Assembly: GCA_023105745.1 (NCBI GenBank)
Contig: JALGQZ010000011.1
Span: 26,952,112 to 27,016,111, forward strand
Direction of reading: 5' to 3'
DNA length: 64,000 nt
From: Austropuccinia psidii
Lineage: Eukaryota; Basidiomycota; Pucciniomycetes; Pucciniales; Sphaerophragmiaceae
Of this stretch, positions 11,635 to 24,190 are shown in pieces. Positions within the stretch are counted from its first letter, which is position 1. Each line of letters begins with the position of its first letter. The notes under the pieces were generated by a model that did not search any database, was not told where the DNA came from, and was given only the letters and a program-made list of their open reading frames with translations. Position numbers and translations under genes: made by a program.

Positions 11635-13036
11635 TGTCAGCCTGTGACTCAAAACCAGAGCACAACCATGACAGCCAAAATACCATAAACCAATGGTATA
11701 GCCAAGATACCACCAAAACATGGAGCTGAGCCAAATTAGCTCAAAAGGTATCAAAAAAAATAGGAAACTCACCCCTTTCCAAATATACAAGTCCCATCAT
11801 CATAGGACAAAGAATAACAAAGTTATTCATGCTCAAAGTTATTTCTGAGCATAAACCTTAATTTTTACCCCTCATCTGAAATACAGAGTAAGAGGATTAA
11901 CCCCATCAAATGGGTATTCCAAATGAAGCTTAAATCAGGGCTATCCAATGGTACCAGCCAAACTGAGCTAGCACCAGTATTACAGAAGTTATGGTCAAAT
12001 TCAGGCCAAATAAGGGTGAACAAAACATTCACCTCTCATCTAGCTTCTACAGTTTTAGTGTGGAATACCTAAAGTGGGGTCATTTTGGAAAGAGTACAAT
12101 CAGGGCTATCTGATGGTGTTATCCATTTCCTCATATCTCAAGTATAGCAGAAGGTATGGGGCAAACAAGCCCAATACAGCTTTTTGCCTAAACCACACAT
12201 ATGTACAAAAGTGTTGTACAGGGCATACCTTTGCCATATTTAATGATAACCATATCAAATAAGGTACTATTGTGTAGAACACATACAGGGCTACATACGG
12301 ATTCAGTTTTGAGGTTGATATCTCAATAACTGACAAAGGTATAGCTGTTTTAAGGTCAAAATCCCACATTCTGACCAATACAGCCTTACCATGGGATAAT
12401 ATCCCATAACCATGATTATGAGGTGTCAAACTGATTAAGAAGAATGTTTATACTTCAGTCAATACTGGGGTCCCATACAGTTTCTGTACAGCATTCTACG
12501 CGTCATACGTGTCAGAAGAGGGCTATGTGGTCCCCAGATGAAAATTTTCACCCTGTATTGGTGAGAACTGCCCAGATGTGGTTTCAAAACCACACCTGAG
12601 CCCAATAAAGGCTATACAGGTCCTTGCAAACCACAAGCCTGTCTCAGAGAGTGAAAAAATCTTCACTTCCTCTATGTGGAAAGTTCTAACAGCCCTTCCA
12701 CCCCATTTCAGGATGAAAAGGAGGCTTTTCACAGCCAGAATAGCTTTTCTCATCCTGCTCTTGAATACCCTATGTAGTAAACTGTCAAAAACAGTTTTAC
12801 TCTTGGGTAATAAATAGGTATGATTATAATTTTAATTATTGTAGTCTTTATTATTGTAACCCAACAGGTAAAGCTGCACCCAGGGCTTTCAACAGCGCTC
12901 ACCACCATTATATTCAATATAGTAAAGCCCTTTTATTCTTAAATTAAACCATTTTTAATCCTTTTTACCATGTCACAGTCATAGTTAAAAGTTGTAAATA
13001 CATTTATAATACTTTTAACATATACTCAGCCTGAGA
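11635..13036 (+). mobile_element. Solo LTR-B inserted in the GY1 3' LTR
   Basis: This 1402-bp insert starts TGTCAGCCTGTGAC and ends CAGCCTGAGA. The ends are near-perfect inverted repeats (the last bases are one change from CTGACA). It is flanked by a perfect 5-bp duplication, ACTGG, at 11630-11634 and 13037-13041. The undisturbed paralogous site in the 5' LTR reads GCCTACTGGACTC, which proves the insertion point. The same family forms the 3' LTR of GY2 (18346-19853) and the reversed copy at 57637-58667. No internal coding region is present, so it is a solo LTR left by recombination between two LTRs. Confidence 0.9.
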
Positions 13037-13193
13037 ACTGGACTCTATAAGAGAGGAACTTACTATAAATAGAGCTCTTTTTACTCTATTTCCCCCTCAG
13101 ATGCATCAAAACAATAAAACAATTAAATAAAAAGGTAAAATCTTTACTCTTTATATAGAAATCTCTTATATTATCAAAGACCAAAGGTAAGTG
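13037..13193 (+). repeat. 3' LTR of GY1, second part (truncated)
   Basis: It resumes at ACTGGACTCTATAAGAG and matches 3030-3190 of the 5' LTR, including TATA box, pyrimidine run and AATAAA. Similarity stops after CAAAGACCAAAGGTAA. About 600 bp present at the end of the 5' LTR are missing here. Confidence 0.8.
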
Positions 13194-13477
13194 ATGTCAG
13201 AGTTAATCTTTAACTAAGAGTAGCCTTAGCATGGAGTTTGTTTCCCTATTTTTGATTTCAAGAAATTGAGTGGAAAAACTTACTTTTAAGAACATTTTCA
13301 TATAAAACACTTCAATTGAGTTTAATGTAAGAAATCTTCCAACCTTGAAGGTCCAGCTTAGAAGATGACCAAATATAAATATCAATTTAGAACCCAGTAT
13401 GAAGCAAAATTAAATCTAAGTTAAACCTGAGTTAGACCTGCTACCCCTGCTGGTGGGGATAGCTTTTTTTGATGTGA
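13194..13477. other. Unassigned junction between GY1 and GY2
   Basis: This 284-bp stretch matches neither the GY1 LTR nor the recognisable part of the GY2 LTR, and has no coding features. It may be older DNA or a diverged part of LTR-B. Confidence 0.35.
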
Positions 13478-14153
13478 CTGTTTTGTACCAAACTTGTACC
13501 AACCAGTACTGGCTTAATGCTTAAAATAATGGTTGTTTAAAGCTGAATCCTTCCCATAATGACTAAGATTAGTCACTCAAACCCTCTGCATACATCATAA
13601 TGGTTCTGACATGGCCTTTGAAGATTTTACTCACCCTTTATTAATTCAGAATGATCATTTGTGGTCCCAAAACCACAATTCTGACTATGATGATGTCAGG
13701 GTGATGGTACAGAACCACAATTCTGACTATGATGCTGTCAGGATTGATGGTAAAGAGCCACAATCCAACCTCCAGAGTAAAAATTCTCACTCTTCAGACG
13801 TGTGAAGAGCTTACCAGCGCCCCACAGTCCCCAAAAGAAATAAAATCAGGCCTTTTCTCACTGGAAAAGGACCTCATCATCATGAATTAGCATCATTACA
13901 TAGTAAAGCTGTCTTATACCAGTAGTACTCTTAGGATCATATTGATATAGTTAAATTGATTAATTATTGTAGTTATTTCTACATTCAATTGATATTAAAT
14001 CATTGCAACCAAAGCTCTCTATATATTCATTACCACTTTTATAATATGACAGTAGAGCCTTTTAGCTATATTTAAAACTATTTTTATTGTGTCACAGTCA
14101 TAGTGCTAGCTTTTTTTACTATCTTTAAGCTACTAAATAGACTCACCCTGACA
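13478..14153 (+). repeat. Truncated 5' LTR of GY2 (LTR-B 3' portion)
   Basis: It aligns with about 19205-19853 of the GY2 3' LTR: shared TGTACCAAAC.TGTACCAAC.AGTACTGGCTT, TGGCCTTTGAAGA and GTGTCACAGTCATAGTGCTAG. It ends CACCCTGACA, the canonical LTR-B end, and is followed by TTTTGTGGGCCTGG, which resembles the primer site of GY1. Roughly the first half of the LTR is missing. Confidence 0.75.
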
Positions 14154-15520
14154 TTTTGTGGGCCTGGCTATGCGTCTAGCCTATTCTAGATGTATTATGC
14201 CATCTTTTGGACTATTTTCACTATTTTTGAAGGATTTTTTATTATAAAAGTAAATCAAATTTTGTTTTTTTTTCATTTTTATTCTATTTTTCACTATTTG
14301 TATTATATAAATAGAATATATTTATAAGTTGTTTATTTGGGTATATATACTCTTTAAAGCTTCAAATATAAATTTTTCACGAAAATTAATAAAACCAAGA
14401 TATTATTATTAATTATTAAAAGTTATTTTCATATACAAGAAGTATATTTAAATTCAAAACCCTTCTTTTTCCCAAGTTGTGTAAAAATTAATTGTAATCA
14501 TAATATCTATTGTAAATATACAATAAATATCTAAATATTACCTCAATTCTTTAATATTCAAGTTGATTTTAATTGAATAAGCAATATTTCTCCTCAAGTT
14601 GAGGACAAAGTGATTCAAATATTTTTGCTAAATAATCAAAATATAAATGAAACTCAATAATAATAAGTAATTATTATTAATAATTTGAACTAATTTTTAT
14701 ACAAAAATAGTTTATTTAAATAAAAGGAATTTTTTATAAAATTGTGTAAAAAGTAATTGAAATCATAATATTTATTGAGTCACCAAATTAAATATTTGAA
14801 TATTAAATTTAACATTATTCAAATTACTTGAAATTTAAGTTAATATTATTAAATAAAGTCTTTTATTATTAAAATTAAGGAGAAAACTGATTAAACTTTG
14901 TTTAATTTTATAAACAATCAAATAAAGACAAAAAACCAAAGCCAACTTAATTATACAACAAAATTATTCTAGAATGAAGATACTGAACTTTTGTTTCTTC
15001 CAAAGAGAAATGAAAACTGGAAATTTAAATATTGAAAATTAGTTTTCCAATCTTAATGAGGGAATGACTTATTTTTGAAATAAAGGTTTAATAAAATTTA
15101 ATCAACTTCTTATGCTTAATTCTTCACCTATAAAAAGAATTCAAGCAGAAATATTTAAGACTTTCATTTCTTCCAAAAATTAATAAATAGAATATTACAA
15201 AAAAACCATATCCAGAAGAAATAACAACAGAAGATTGTAAATTTTGTTTATTCAAGTTCAATATCAAATTTTTCTATATTTGCTTTCAAGTGGAAAAAGC
15301 AATATTACACTTTAGACACAATGACAAAAAGATCAATCTTTAAACCAAAAAGGTTGAATCAACCAGACAGGCTTACAATGAAACAAAGGTTGATTATACA
15401 TTTGGGAAAGTAAAATTCAAATTGCCAAAGAGTATAAAGTAGCAATATTTCCAAGTGCTTTTTAAAGGTAAATGAACTGTGGAACATACAGTATTTTTTT
15501 CTTTTGTCATTTTTTAAAAG
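14154..15520 (+). other. GY2 leader region, AT-rich
   Basis: Extremely AT-rich, with no usable open frame. It begins with the possible primer site TGTGGGCCTGGCTATGCG after the LTR. It ends at a TTTTTTAAAAG acceptor-like sequence before the first gag segment. No repeat of the other families was recognised. Confidence 0.35.
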
Positions 15521-17600
15521 GGAACCTCCATTTCTCAGAGATCTTGGATACCCAAGAAATCAGCCAGAAATGTTGTAAGGGAGAAATCAAAGAGGAAGAA
15601 GACAACCAGCTGTTGGATCAAATGACCAGCAAGGTACTTACCATCAGGAAGCTCCTGCTCAAAGCTCGATGACAAGCGGAACTCAACTGATTCCAACCAA
15701 AAAATTGGGCAGATGCAGGAAAATTAATTTATATGAATCTACTCCTGAAAAACTTCCTCACATGGAGTATGGACAACAAAATTCTCACCATGACATAATC
15801 ATGGGAAGAAATTGGAATAAAGAGTCAGGAAATCTTACTCAATCTAATGACTTTCAAAAATATTCTGAAAGAGATCAATGTTTGGAATCTCAACGGATAT
15901 TTCATACTCTTAGAAGAGAGCAGCCTCAATGAGAGGAAATAAGGCAGAAATCAAAGCCATAGAGAATTATTGGCATATTGAATAGCCTAATCTGATTCAG
16001 GGACACAAGGGCATTGAGGAAGAAATTCTATGTTCCCCAAAACAGTCCAACAGTTACAGGACTTGAAAGCCAATGATAAATTATTACAGGACTCTCCGGT
16101 AATTCCTTGTAGATCCCAGCAGAGGACATGGAGACCAAATGGAAGACAAGAATGTTTTCAGAAAGAGAAGAAAGAATCAGATCCTTTAATGAAATTAGTC
16201 CAAGAGCTACACAAAATGTAAAAAGTTACTTTACCCACCAATAGTCTTTCTAGCTCAGAGTACATTGATCCTCAGCTTATGCCTATTGATGATGAAATGA
16301 CTTCTCAGAATTATGAAACCAAATATTCCAAAGGTAGTAGTTTCATATGGTCCAACATGCAAAAATTCATGGAATGGACATATGATCATGTACAAGAAGT
16401 GAGTTCAGAAATGGAAACACTAAAGGAAGAAAAATGCCTTCCAAGCTAAAGTAATGAGTGATTTTAACACAAATTTAACCAAAATTTTGGAAGAATTTGA
16501 AAAAGCTAATAAAATTTTGAGCTCAATACTAAAGGAACAGTAGAATATGAGGAGGGACTTAATAAATTTCTAGCTGAAGCAGGAAAACCTTGGAAAATAA
16601 GTTTACTACCTTCATGAAGAAGAGGAAAAATAATATAAGTTTTTCTCCAAAAATAATAAAGGTGATAAATCCATCATCAAATCCAAAAAATTAAAAGAGG
16701 CAGAATAATCAGAAACAAGTTTCCTACATAACAGAATCCAAGGTTAAGGTCTGAGTCTACTTACAAAAATGGTGAAAACCTTGGTTACTCTGAGAAACAA
16801 GAGTTTAATCAATTACCTGAAGTGATAAATTGGCCTAAGTTCTCAGGAATTGGAGAATATGATCACATGGAGCTCATTGATTATATTTATGGACATTCTG
16901 TTGATTTCTCAAAGATATCAGACTACTGGATCACCACAAGACTAAACCCTGCATTCAGAGGCCACACAAATATATGGTACACTGAAATAAAAGAGATACA
17001 TGGCAGGAAAAGTTGGCTATGGTGGAGAAACCAAATAATAAAAAATTACAGAAATGCTACTTGTATTTGTCAAAAAAAACCATCTCTTTTGGGAGTGACA
17101 GATACTCTACAGAGAAAGAACCTTATCAATGGTTGCTTGAACAAGCCAAAAGAATCAAATCCATTGAGCCAAAAATTACAATAGAGATGAGAAATCACAA
17201 GCTTCTGACAAACCTTCCAGAAGACTTAGAGCATGCAGTAAAGTGCAGATGCAGAAAAATAAGCAGCATTGATGAGATAGAAAATTTCATACAAGATTTC
17301 AGAAAAAATACCTCAATTGGAAGACGTTCACCCTATAGGTCACATTATAGCAGAGGAAAATCAAAGTTACTCATGGAAAAAGACATCAAACCTACCAATG
17401 GTGAAGAATCACCAAGGAAAATAAACACATTTCATAATTGTGGAGCACCTTACCACTATGCAAATACTTTTTTCAAGGAAAAAATGAAAAAATTTCCAAT
17501 ACAGGAACAGTCAGTAGAAGAGAATATACAGTGAAAATATGAGTCTGACAGTGTGGGAAATGGTCTAAGAGAAGATTCAGACAGTGAATAAGAGCCTGTT
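15521..17600 (+). pseudogene. GY2 gag pseudogene
   Basis: A coding-like segment follows the acceptor AAAAG at about 15520 and ends at a GTACTT donor near 15633, as in the other elements. Further pieces in shifting frames lie at 15669-15914, 16030-16218, 16822-17184 and 17013-17531. The core motif WPKFSGIGEYDHM is at about 16831, followed by a Trp-rich stretch (SWLWW). The zinc knuckle at about 17430-17475 is broken: FHNCGAPYHYANTF, with first and last Cys replaced by Phe. A C-terminal acidic tail follows. Numerous stops and frameshifts make it non-functional. Homology to GY1 and GY4 gag is clear by eye. Confidence 0.75.
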
Positions 17601-17719
17601 GAACAATATTTATTGTAGTATGAATATGAGAAACCAGTATCAGTCCTAGAAACCCTTTAAATATTGAATTAAGTCAACCCAAAATTGTGAAGACCTCACT
17701 GGGAGCACCACTTATTTCA

Positions 17720-18120
17720 AGGAATATTTGGAGAAACCCAAAATTGGTATGCCCTTCAATAATGGAGCAAAATTAAAGCTTTATGTGTACATTGAAAAGA
17801 AAAATTATCGTGTGATAATTGACACAGGAGCAAATTTCTCAGTAGTATCCAAGGAATACTTTGATAGACACATCCCAATGTGCCATGCAGAAATAATTTT
17901 AACATAAAGAGGCTTTAAAAGTGCTTCAGGAAAAATGAAGTCACTTGGAACAATACAAAAAAGTGATTATAATCCCACACACAATGGGAAGCCTCAGATT
18001 ACACACTGAATTTGTGGTACTTGAAAATGCTGAGATTGATAAATTCTTAATAGGTACAGAGTACCGCAGAATCTATGGCATAAGCATAAATAATTCCACC
18101 GAGAATTAATTGACAATTGG
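17720..18120 (+). pseudogene. GY2 retropepsin pseudogene
   Basis: The canonical aspartic protease core VIIDTGANFSVV is intact, with DTGA at 17821-17832. The frame meets a TAA near 17905. A later block reading FLIGTEYRRIYGISI corresponds to the second conserved retropepsin segment. This protease keeps the consensus DTGA that GY1, GY3 and GY4 have altered. No RT follows. Confidence 0.75.
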
Positions 18121-18345
18121 GGAAGAGAAAGGAAGAAAGCTGCACTTCATAATTTAAAACCCCGATCAAATTTAAAGCTACTCCAATAAAAGCTATCTGA
18201 TAGAAGAAAATAATAAACCACCATAAAAAGAAAAGTGGGCCATGGTGGAGAGCATCATGTATCTAAATCCTCCTTTGAAATGTTCTAGAGCACCAAGGAG
18301 TACAAAATAGTCTTATCAATGATGAGCTGTTTTGGATGCAGGTTA
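18121..18345 (+). other. GY2 segment between protease and 3' LTR
   Basis: Short and non-coding by eye, with no RT, RNase H or integrase motif. Its last 12 bases are purine-rich (GGATGCAGGTTA) and abut the LTR like a degraded polypurine tract. This is where pol is missing. Confidence 0.45.
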
Positions 18346-19853
18346 TGTCAGCCCGTGACTCCAAACATAGCACCAGCATGAAAACCAACATACCATGATT
18401 AATGGTATGAATAATATTAAAAATATATCCAATACAGGTATGATATAAGAAGGGTAACCTGAAAAATATTAATATACCAACTTAACCCAAATAGGGTAAG
18501 AAAGAGAAAGATATTCCCTGTTAAAGATAATAACAAATAAGAAAAACTCTTTTCTTCACCTCCCATCTACCTTATGCATATTTAATTCAAAACTCACCAA
18601 AATGGTATTTATTTGAATCTCTCAAGGAGAGCTATCCAATGGTATCATCCATGCCTTTGTGGCACTCCCACCTCTGGAGATACCATCATACCACCTTTAT
18701 TCACTAAGAGCCTCTCAAGTCCCAGAGGTCTTGTACAAAACTGTAAGAAAATAAAACCAAATTAAATATCTGAGTGAGATATTGAATTTGAGATACACCT
18801 TACCCCTTTACCTTCAAAACTGGCAGAGAGATCTTGAATCAAAGGCTTGATAAACCAAATACAGGCTTCTGAAAACAACACAATACAGAACCCCCTGTAT
18901 CTTTGCCATATACTCATACAGCTGTACAGTAAATTATACCAAATTTTAGAGCTCATCAAGGCCTAATACTCTGTATCATTTAAATTCTGATATCTTTTGA
19001 ATTGACAGAGATTTCTGGCTTTGAAGCTTATCAAGCCATATACTGTGTTACAAAAATACATCAAAAAACTAAAAGCCCTTATAGCTTTTGTCACTTTTGA
19101 GAAGGGTTAAAATAAAGAATATCAAATTGAAGAGATCATCCAGCTATTCAACAATACGCTCTTGTATTCTTGATATATCAAACTCCGACCAAGATATCTG
19201 GGTTGGAAGGTTTCTGACTAATACTGTTCTGTACCAAACCTGTACCAACAAGTACTGGCTTGATACTTAAAATAATGGTAGTTTAAGTCTTAAACCCACC
19301 CAGAATGACAAATATTAGACATTCAAGACCTCTGGACACGTCGTAACAGTGCTGATGTGGCCTTTGAAGAGTTTTTTCACCCTGTATTGATCCAGCATGA
19401 TCATTTGTGGTCCAAAAGCCACAATTATGCCTATGATTATGTCAGGATTGATGGTACAGAACCACAATCCAGTGTACAGAGTAAAAGTTCTCACTCTTCA
19501 GAAGTGTGAAGGGCTTGCCAGACCCTCTAAGTCCCCAAAAGGGGTAAAAGCAGGCCTTTTCTCACTGAAAAAGGACCTCATCATCATGAATTAGCATCCT
19601 TACATAGTAAAACTGTCTTATACCCATAGTATGCTTAGGCTCATTGATATAGTTTAATCAATTAGTTATTAAACTTATTTTTACAGTCAATTGATATAAA
19701 ATTGCAACCAAGGTTCTTGGTAGATTCATCACCACTGTTATCATATAACAGTAGAACCATTTAGCTACATTTAGAACTATTTTCATTGTGTCACAGTCAT
19801 AGTGCTAGTTGATATTTAATGTTTCTGAGATACTACATAGAATCACCCTGAAA
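18346..19853 (+). repeat. 3' LTR of GY2 (LTR-B)
   Basis: It starts TGTCAGCCCGTGACTC and ends TCACCCTGAAA, one base from the canonical CTGACA. Length is 1508 bp, close to the 1402-bp solo copy at 11635-13036, with which it shares its start and its GTGTCACAGTCATAG-type region. The right neighbour is antisense GY3 protease. Confidence 0.8.
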
Positions 19854-22265
19854 GCAAGTTCAAAAGGCTCCTCTGTCTATTTTAAATTTGATTTGTGAAA
19901 ACTGATGTAAAAAAACATGCTCCAGCAGTATAGCCTTTCCCTCTAGCAGGTTTGCTTTTACACATTCTGTAATCTTGGATATTTATCAAGCTATAGCAGT
20001 CCTCAATTTATTGTCCTAATTCATCATGAGATTAATTGAATTCAAATAAACCTGTAATTTTTTTAATATGACACTCTTCCACTGTTTCATCATTAGAAAT
20101 TTTAGAATCTTGGTCAGATTCCTCTCTTTCAATGACTTTTACTTGATTGATTTTTGTATTTTTAATATTAATATTGGCCAAATGAGAATTTCTGCCACAT
20201 TTATGGAATATCAAGACAGCTCTTTCAGTTCTGTTCTCCTTTCTTGGGTTCTCCGGCATAATTCTGGATTCAATAGGGGTCCTAGTCCAGATATTACCAA
20301 TTCTGGTTTTATAAATTATATCTTCCTTTTTATTAATGTAGTCCTCTTTTTAACAGGGCTCCCCACATTTGTATTTTATATAATTTTCTAGTTCACTTCC
20401 ACATTTCCATCATACATTCATTTTATTCATTGAGTCAGACATATCTGTGTGTAAAAAAGATAGTTTGTCTTTCTGTTTCAGGAACTAAGTAATTTGTTTC
20501 TTCTTTTACATAATGAAGGATTGCACTCTCAAAGGAGTTTTTCATTTTCAATTTACAGGAATTAACAGCCTATTTTGTTATTATTTCATATTTTCACCAA
20601 AGTCAATTATTCTTTCCATTACATTGCCTCATCTTGTAGTATCATTTCTTGAGATTCCTGCTAAACAAAAAGTTCCATCTTGCCACTATGAGTTCATCTG
20701 TTAATTTAAAGTCTTTCCGTATCATATCTATTTTTCTTATAAGTTCAATAGGATTTTATTCTCCTTCACCAGAGAATTTTGGCAATTATTAAAGTCTGGG
20801 AATATCCTTTGCAGCAAATGGAGATTTAGGGTAATCCCTTGGAAAGGGAGTCACACTTTCCTTTGGAGACAATTTCCCTTAGTTTAAAAATGTATAAAGC
20901 CTGGGCATATATGAAACAGGCTCATGAGTCTTATTAATTTGATTCACTTGTGAAATTATTTCCTCCTTCACTTTCTTCCTCCCATTATCACTTCCATCCA
21001 AGTGTATGGTAGAATATTCTGTGTTATGAGCTATCTCAAGAAAACAGTCATTCAAATTCATTTGTTGGTAATTGATGTGATTGATGGAAATAATATCCAT
21101 TTAATAACTTTTTGCCTCCATTTTTCTCTCAATTCTGTCACATGTATAAGAAATAGACTCAATTCTTTAAGTTGTAACTTCACATCATTCAGTAAAATTT
21201 CCGTCATGGTTTTTTAATTCATCAATATTTAATATAGATTTCTTTAAGTCTTTATCAAAATTGTTGAGGTTAATTTTGATGGTGGAATGAATATTTGCAA
21301 TTTCAAACATTATTTTTGTGAGAAAGTCCTATTCCTTGGCTGCAAACTTCATAAGATTCTTGGACATATTGAGCACACTGTTCATGGCTGAAGGCTTCAA
21401 TTTGGGAATTCTTTACCCTTGGGGTTAGGGTATGTGCCAATGTGCTTTTCTTTTTCCCTTGTTTTTGTTTCTTTTGGGACCTTTCTGCTTTTTCTGAGGT
21501 CCCTTGGGATTGTCTTTGGGGTGTTCTGGAGTTTAGGTATAGCTGGCTGACACTACTTGTCCTTACCTTTCCAAATCTGGGGTCACCTCCAGTTCTTTCT
21601 TTTGGTTCACTGATAAAAAAAACTATGGTTCTTAAACCAATTATTTATCTCCTCAACCTTGTCCTTTCAAGAAATGGGGATTCACCCTCCTAACAGCTAT
21701 ATGTTCTTCTCCTAACCCAGAACACTCTTGATGTGTAAGTGAGAGCTCATTGCCCCCTGCAAAAGGGGTGGGGGCCCATTCTTTCTCTTTAACTTCTCTA
21801 AACAAGTTTTTGTACTGGGACTTATATATCTGTATGGCTTCCACTTGGAGATAGTTCATCCTTGAAGACAGTACTCTGAATACGTTCTGGCTTGGAATTA
21901 ATGTCAAAATTGGTGGGTAAAGACCTTAGGAAATTGGGGCAACTCTGGAATCACCCAAATATGCCTTTCTTGTGGAATTTTTGACAGGTTTTTCTCTAAT
22001 CTTACCTCTTCCTTGTCAAGAGCCATCTAGTTGGACTGAGTAGTTGCTTCCATTTCTGGTATGCAGCTTTTTCAAATCAATATTAGATAATTTAAGGATT
22101 AAAACAGAAAAACATACACCATTTTGAGGCTTTTTGGGTAAATATTCCTTGAAAATTACCTATCCTGGGAATACAGACTTTCACACTGTCCTCAGATTCT
22201 GGGCTGGTAATATATCTCTTACTAAGACTGTTTCCAGATGAAATGTACTCAATTAAATACACCAA
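19854..22265 (-). pseudogene. GY3: antisense gag-protease remnant of a gypsy element
   Basis: On the minus strand, gag pieces run from about 22260 down to 20032. They include an exon-like segment ending at a donor near 22160, a hydrophilic piece at 21653-21907, the core LPKFSGEGE at about 20770-20800, and a broken zinc knuckle (FHKCGRNSHLANI, first and last Cys lost) near 20180. Downstream the protease begins (ARGKGYTAG, then IDRGAF, stop, TC in place of DTGAFCSC). It is cut at 19854 exactly where the GY2 3' LTR starts. Gag-type similarity to GY1, GY2 and GY4 is clear, but every part is interrupted by stops. Its own LTRs were not found. Confidence 0.7.
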
Positions 22266-22639
22266 AAATTAAAATTATAAAGACTAGATTATTTCTTTCA
22301 TACTTTCAATATTTTGCTTCAAGTATTTCATTTTGATGTTAAAAATATATTCATTTTCGTAAAAATTAATATGCCAACATTTTGAAAAAAAAAATCATTC
22401 AGTGACACTCAAAGAGTAATTTTGTAAATCTTTGGATTTTAAGAATCCATGTGTAAAACAATATAAAATTAATCCAAATTCCTCAATGAAAAATATTGTA
22501 AGGGATTTCAAAGAATTAAAATCATCTTTTTTTAAAATGAAGAAAATTATGAAATATATTTTTAAATTCAAAAATATATTGATTGAGGGTTCAAGGTTCA
22601 AACATCACATCCAGGCCCATAAATGTAAGCTGTTTCTAT

Positions 22640-22866
22640 GAAATGTTTAAGAATATTGCTATTAATCAGAAGTACGATTTCTGTTCTCATGAAAGGAGAT
22701 ATATAATCAATTTCCTAACTATTCCTTTTACTTTTTATACAATATTAGCAATTATAAAAGTAAGCAGTAATTGTCTACTAAAATGAATTACAAGATTCAT
22801 TACTAAAACTTTTAATCAAAATAATATAAAATTATTTCAATTAATACTTATCTTTTCTAAGAATAC
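22640..22866 (+). repeat. Repeat E1, left part
   Basis: It matches, in reverse complement, DNA around 33270-33450. Shared landmarks are TTCCTTTTACTTTTTATAC and AGCAGTAATTGTCTACTA. Homology runs up to the D1 insertion at 22867 and resumes directly beyond it. The left edge is uncertain. No protein similarity was recognised. Confidence 0.6.
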
Positions 22867-23340
22867 TGTGGGAACTCCTCTTGTGTGGGATAAATGAGGA
22901 AGTACCTGGAAGGGGAAATTACAAGAAAACAGGTTTGAATTTCTGTTCAAGCTTGTAACCCTTGCTCTGCTTGTGTCAGAATAATCTGAACTGCCCTTCC
23001 TGAAAATGCTGAATTATCTTGACTTGAGTTCACAATCAATTTATTTTATTTGATGGTGGCTAGTCAGAAAAGTATATTCAACAGACTCTATCAGACTTTG
23101 TTTGATCTGTAAACAATGGCTTAGTAAACCTTAACACAAATAAATAAAGATATAAAACTGGGAAAATACTTTTTAATTCCTTTACTGAAAACAGTAACAC
23201 CTTGAGGGATTTCCAATTTTGATGATAAAACTGTTGATAATATGATAAATAATAATAACAAAAACTACTATATTTTTTCAAGGGTTTAAAAATTTTATGA
23301 TGATAACCTGGGATAACAGACACTACTATTGTTCAATTTA

Positions 23341-23880
23341 CTACTGAGCTTGGCTACTGAGTAAAGAACCTTGTCAATGGGATGGATTTATAAAATAATG
23401 TATACCAACTGTTAACTACTATTATCTATAAAACACCCAGACAATGCTACTGAGCTTGGCTACTGAGCAGATTTAGGAATGGAGGTAGTCAATGAGATGA
23501 GTTTATGAATTAAAGTAGACCAACTGTTAACTACTATTAATTATAAATCACTCAGACAGTGCTACTGAGCAGAATTTAGGAATGGGGTAACAATATCAAT
23601 GGGATAGTCAATGAGTTTAGTTTATAAATCAATGTAGACCAGCTGTTATCTACTATTAATTATATAAAGAACACTTGGACAGTGCTTCTGAACTTAGCTA
23701 CTGAGCAATAATGGGATGGAGATAGTCAATGAGATGAGTTTATGAATTAAAAGTAGACCAACTGTTAACTACTATTAATTATAAATCACTCAGACAGTGC
23801 TACTGAGCTTAGCTACTGCGCAAAATTTAGGAATGGGGATGGGATAACTATACTTCTGAGCTTAGCTACTGAGTATTCCT
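23341..23880 (+). repeat. Tandem repeat of about 107-123 bp units within D1
   Basis: Units begin CTACTGAGCTTGGCTACTGAG near 23341, 23448, 23562, 23685 and 23800. Each also carries CCAACTGTTAACTACTATTA and a TCAATGAGATGAG-like block. Unit lengths vary through small deletions. The core CTACTGAGCTTAGCTACTG also makes the shorter tandem array in D2. Confidence 0.8.
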
Positions 23881-24190
23881 AAAAAAATTAGGATAATGTG
23901 GATGGATGGAGGGGATTTCCCTCAGAAAAAATATTAAGAAGTTACGTTTTTGTGATGAGCCTCTGTCTAGGCCATGAGGAAAAAAGAATTGAGGGGGGGA
24001 GGGGACCTCTATTTATAGTTTTTGGGGCCTCCATGGGAGTGTCAAAAAAAAGGGGACTTAGAATTTCTCAGGTCTTCAATCTGGGTTTTTGACATGTGAC
24101 CTGTATTATAAAATAAGGTTTGGTGGTGTTGGATCATGAGACCTGTATTTTCAATTGAGTTCTTGAAATTGTGGGGAAATTGTGGGGAAA

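Larger units (their letters stand above)
1842..13193 (+). mobile_element. GY1: decayed full-length Ty3/gypsy chromovirus
   Basis: All parts of a Ty3/gypsy element occur in order on the plus strand: 5' LTR, primer binding site, gag, retropepsin, reverse transcriptase, RNase H, integrase, GPY/F-like segment, chromodomain, polypurine tract and 3' LTR. The order PR-RT-RH-IN is diagnostic for Ty3/gypsy, and the C-terminal chromodomain puts it among chromoviruses. The two LTRs align over about 1.35 kb but differ at many positions, so the insertion is old. gag carries several stops and shifts. pol has five internal stops and one frameshift, so the element cannot transpose on its own. The 3' LTR is interrupted by a solo LTR-B and lacks roughly its last 600 bp. 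Confidence 0.9.
13478..19853 (+). mobile_element. GY2: gag-protease Ty3/gypsy element lacking pol
   Basis: LTR-B sequences bracket an internal region that contains a leader, a decayed gag and a retropepsin, and then passes within about 230 bp to the 3' LTR. No RT, RNase H or integrase residue was found between. A degraded polypurine tract (GGATGCAGGTTA, 18334-18345) abuts the 3' LTR, so the 3' end looks genuine and pol seems deleted internally or never present. No target duplication was found: the left end is truncated, and the right flank is the antisense GY3 protease. Confidence 0.7.

Noticed and set aside
22580..22625. tRNA-like GGTTCAAAC words
   Set aside because: No acceptor stem, D arm or anticodon arm can be drawn around them. 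I found no convincing tRNA anywhere in the window.
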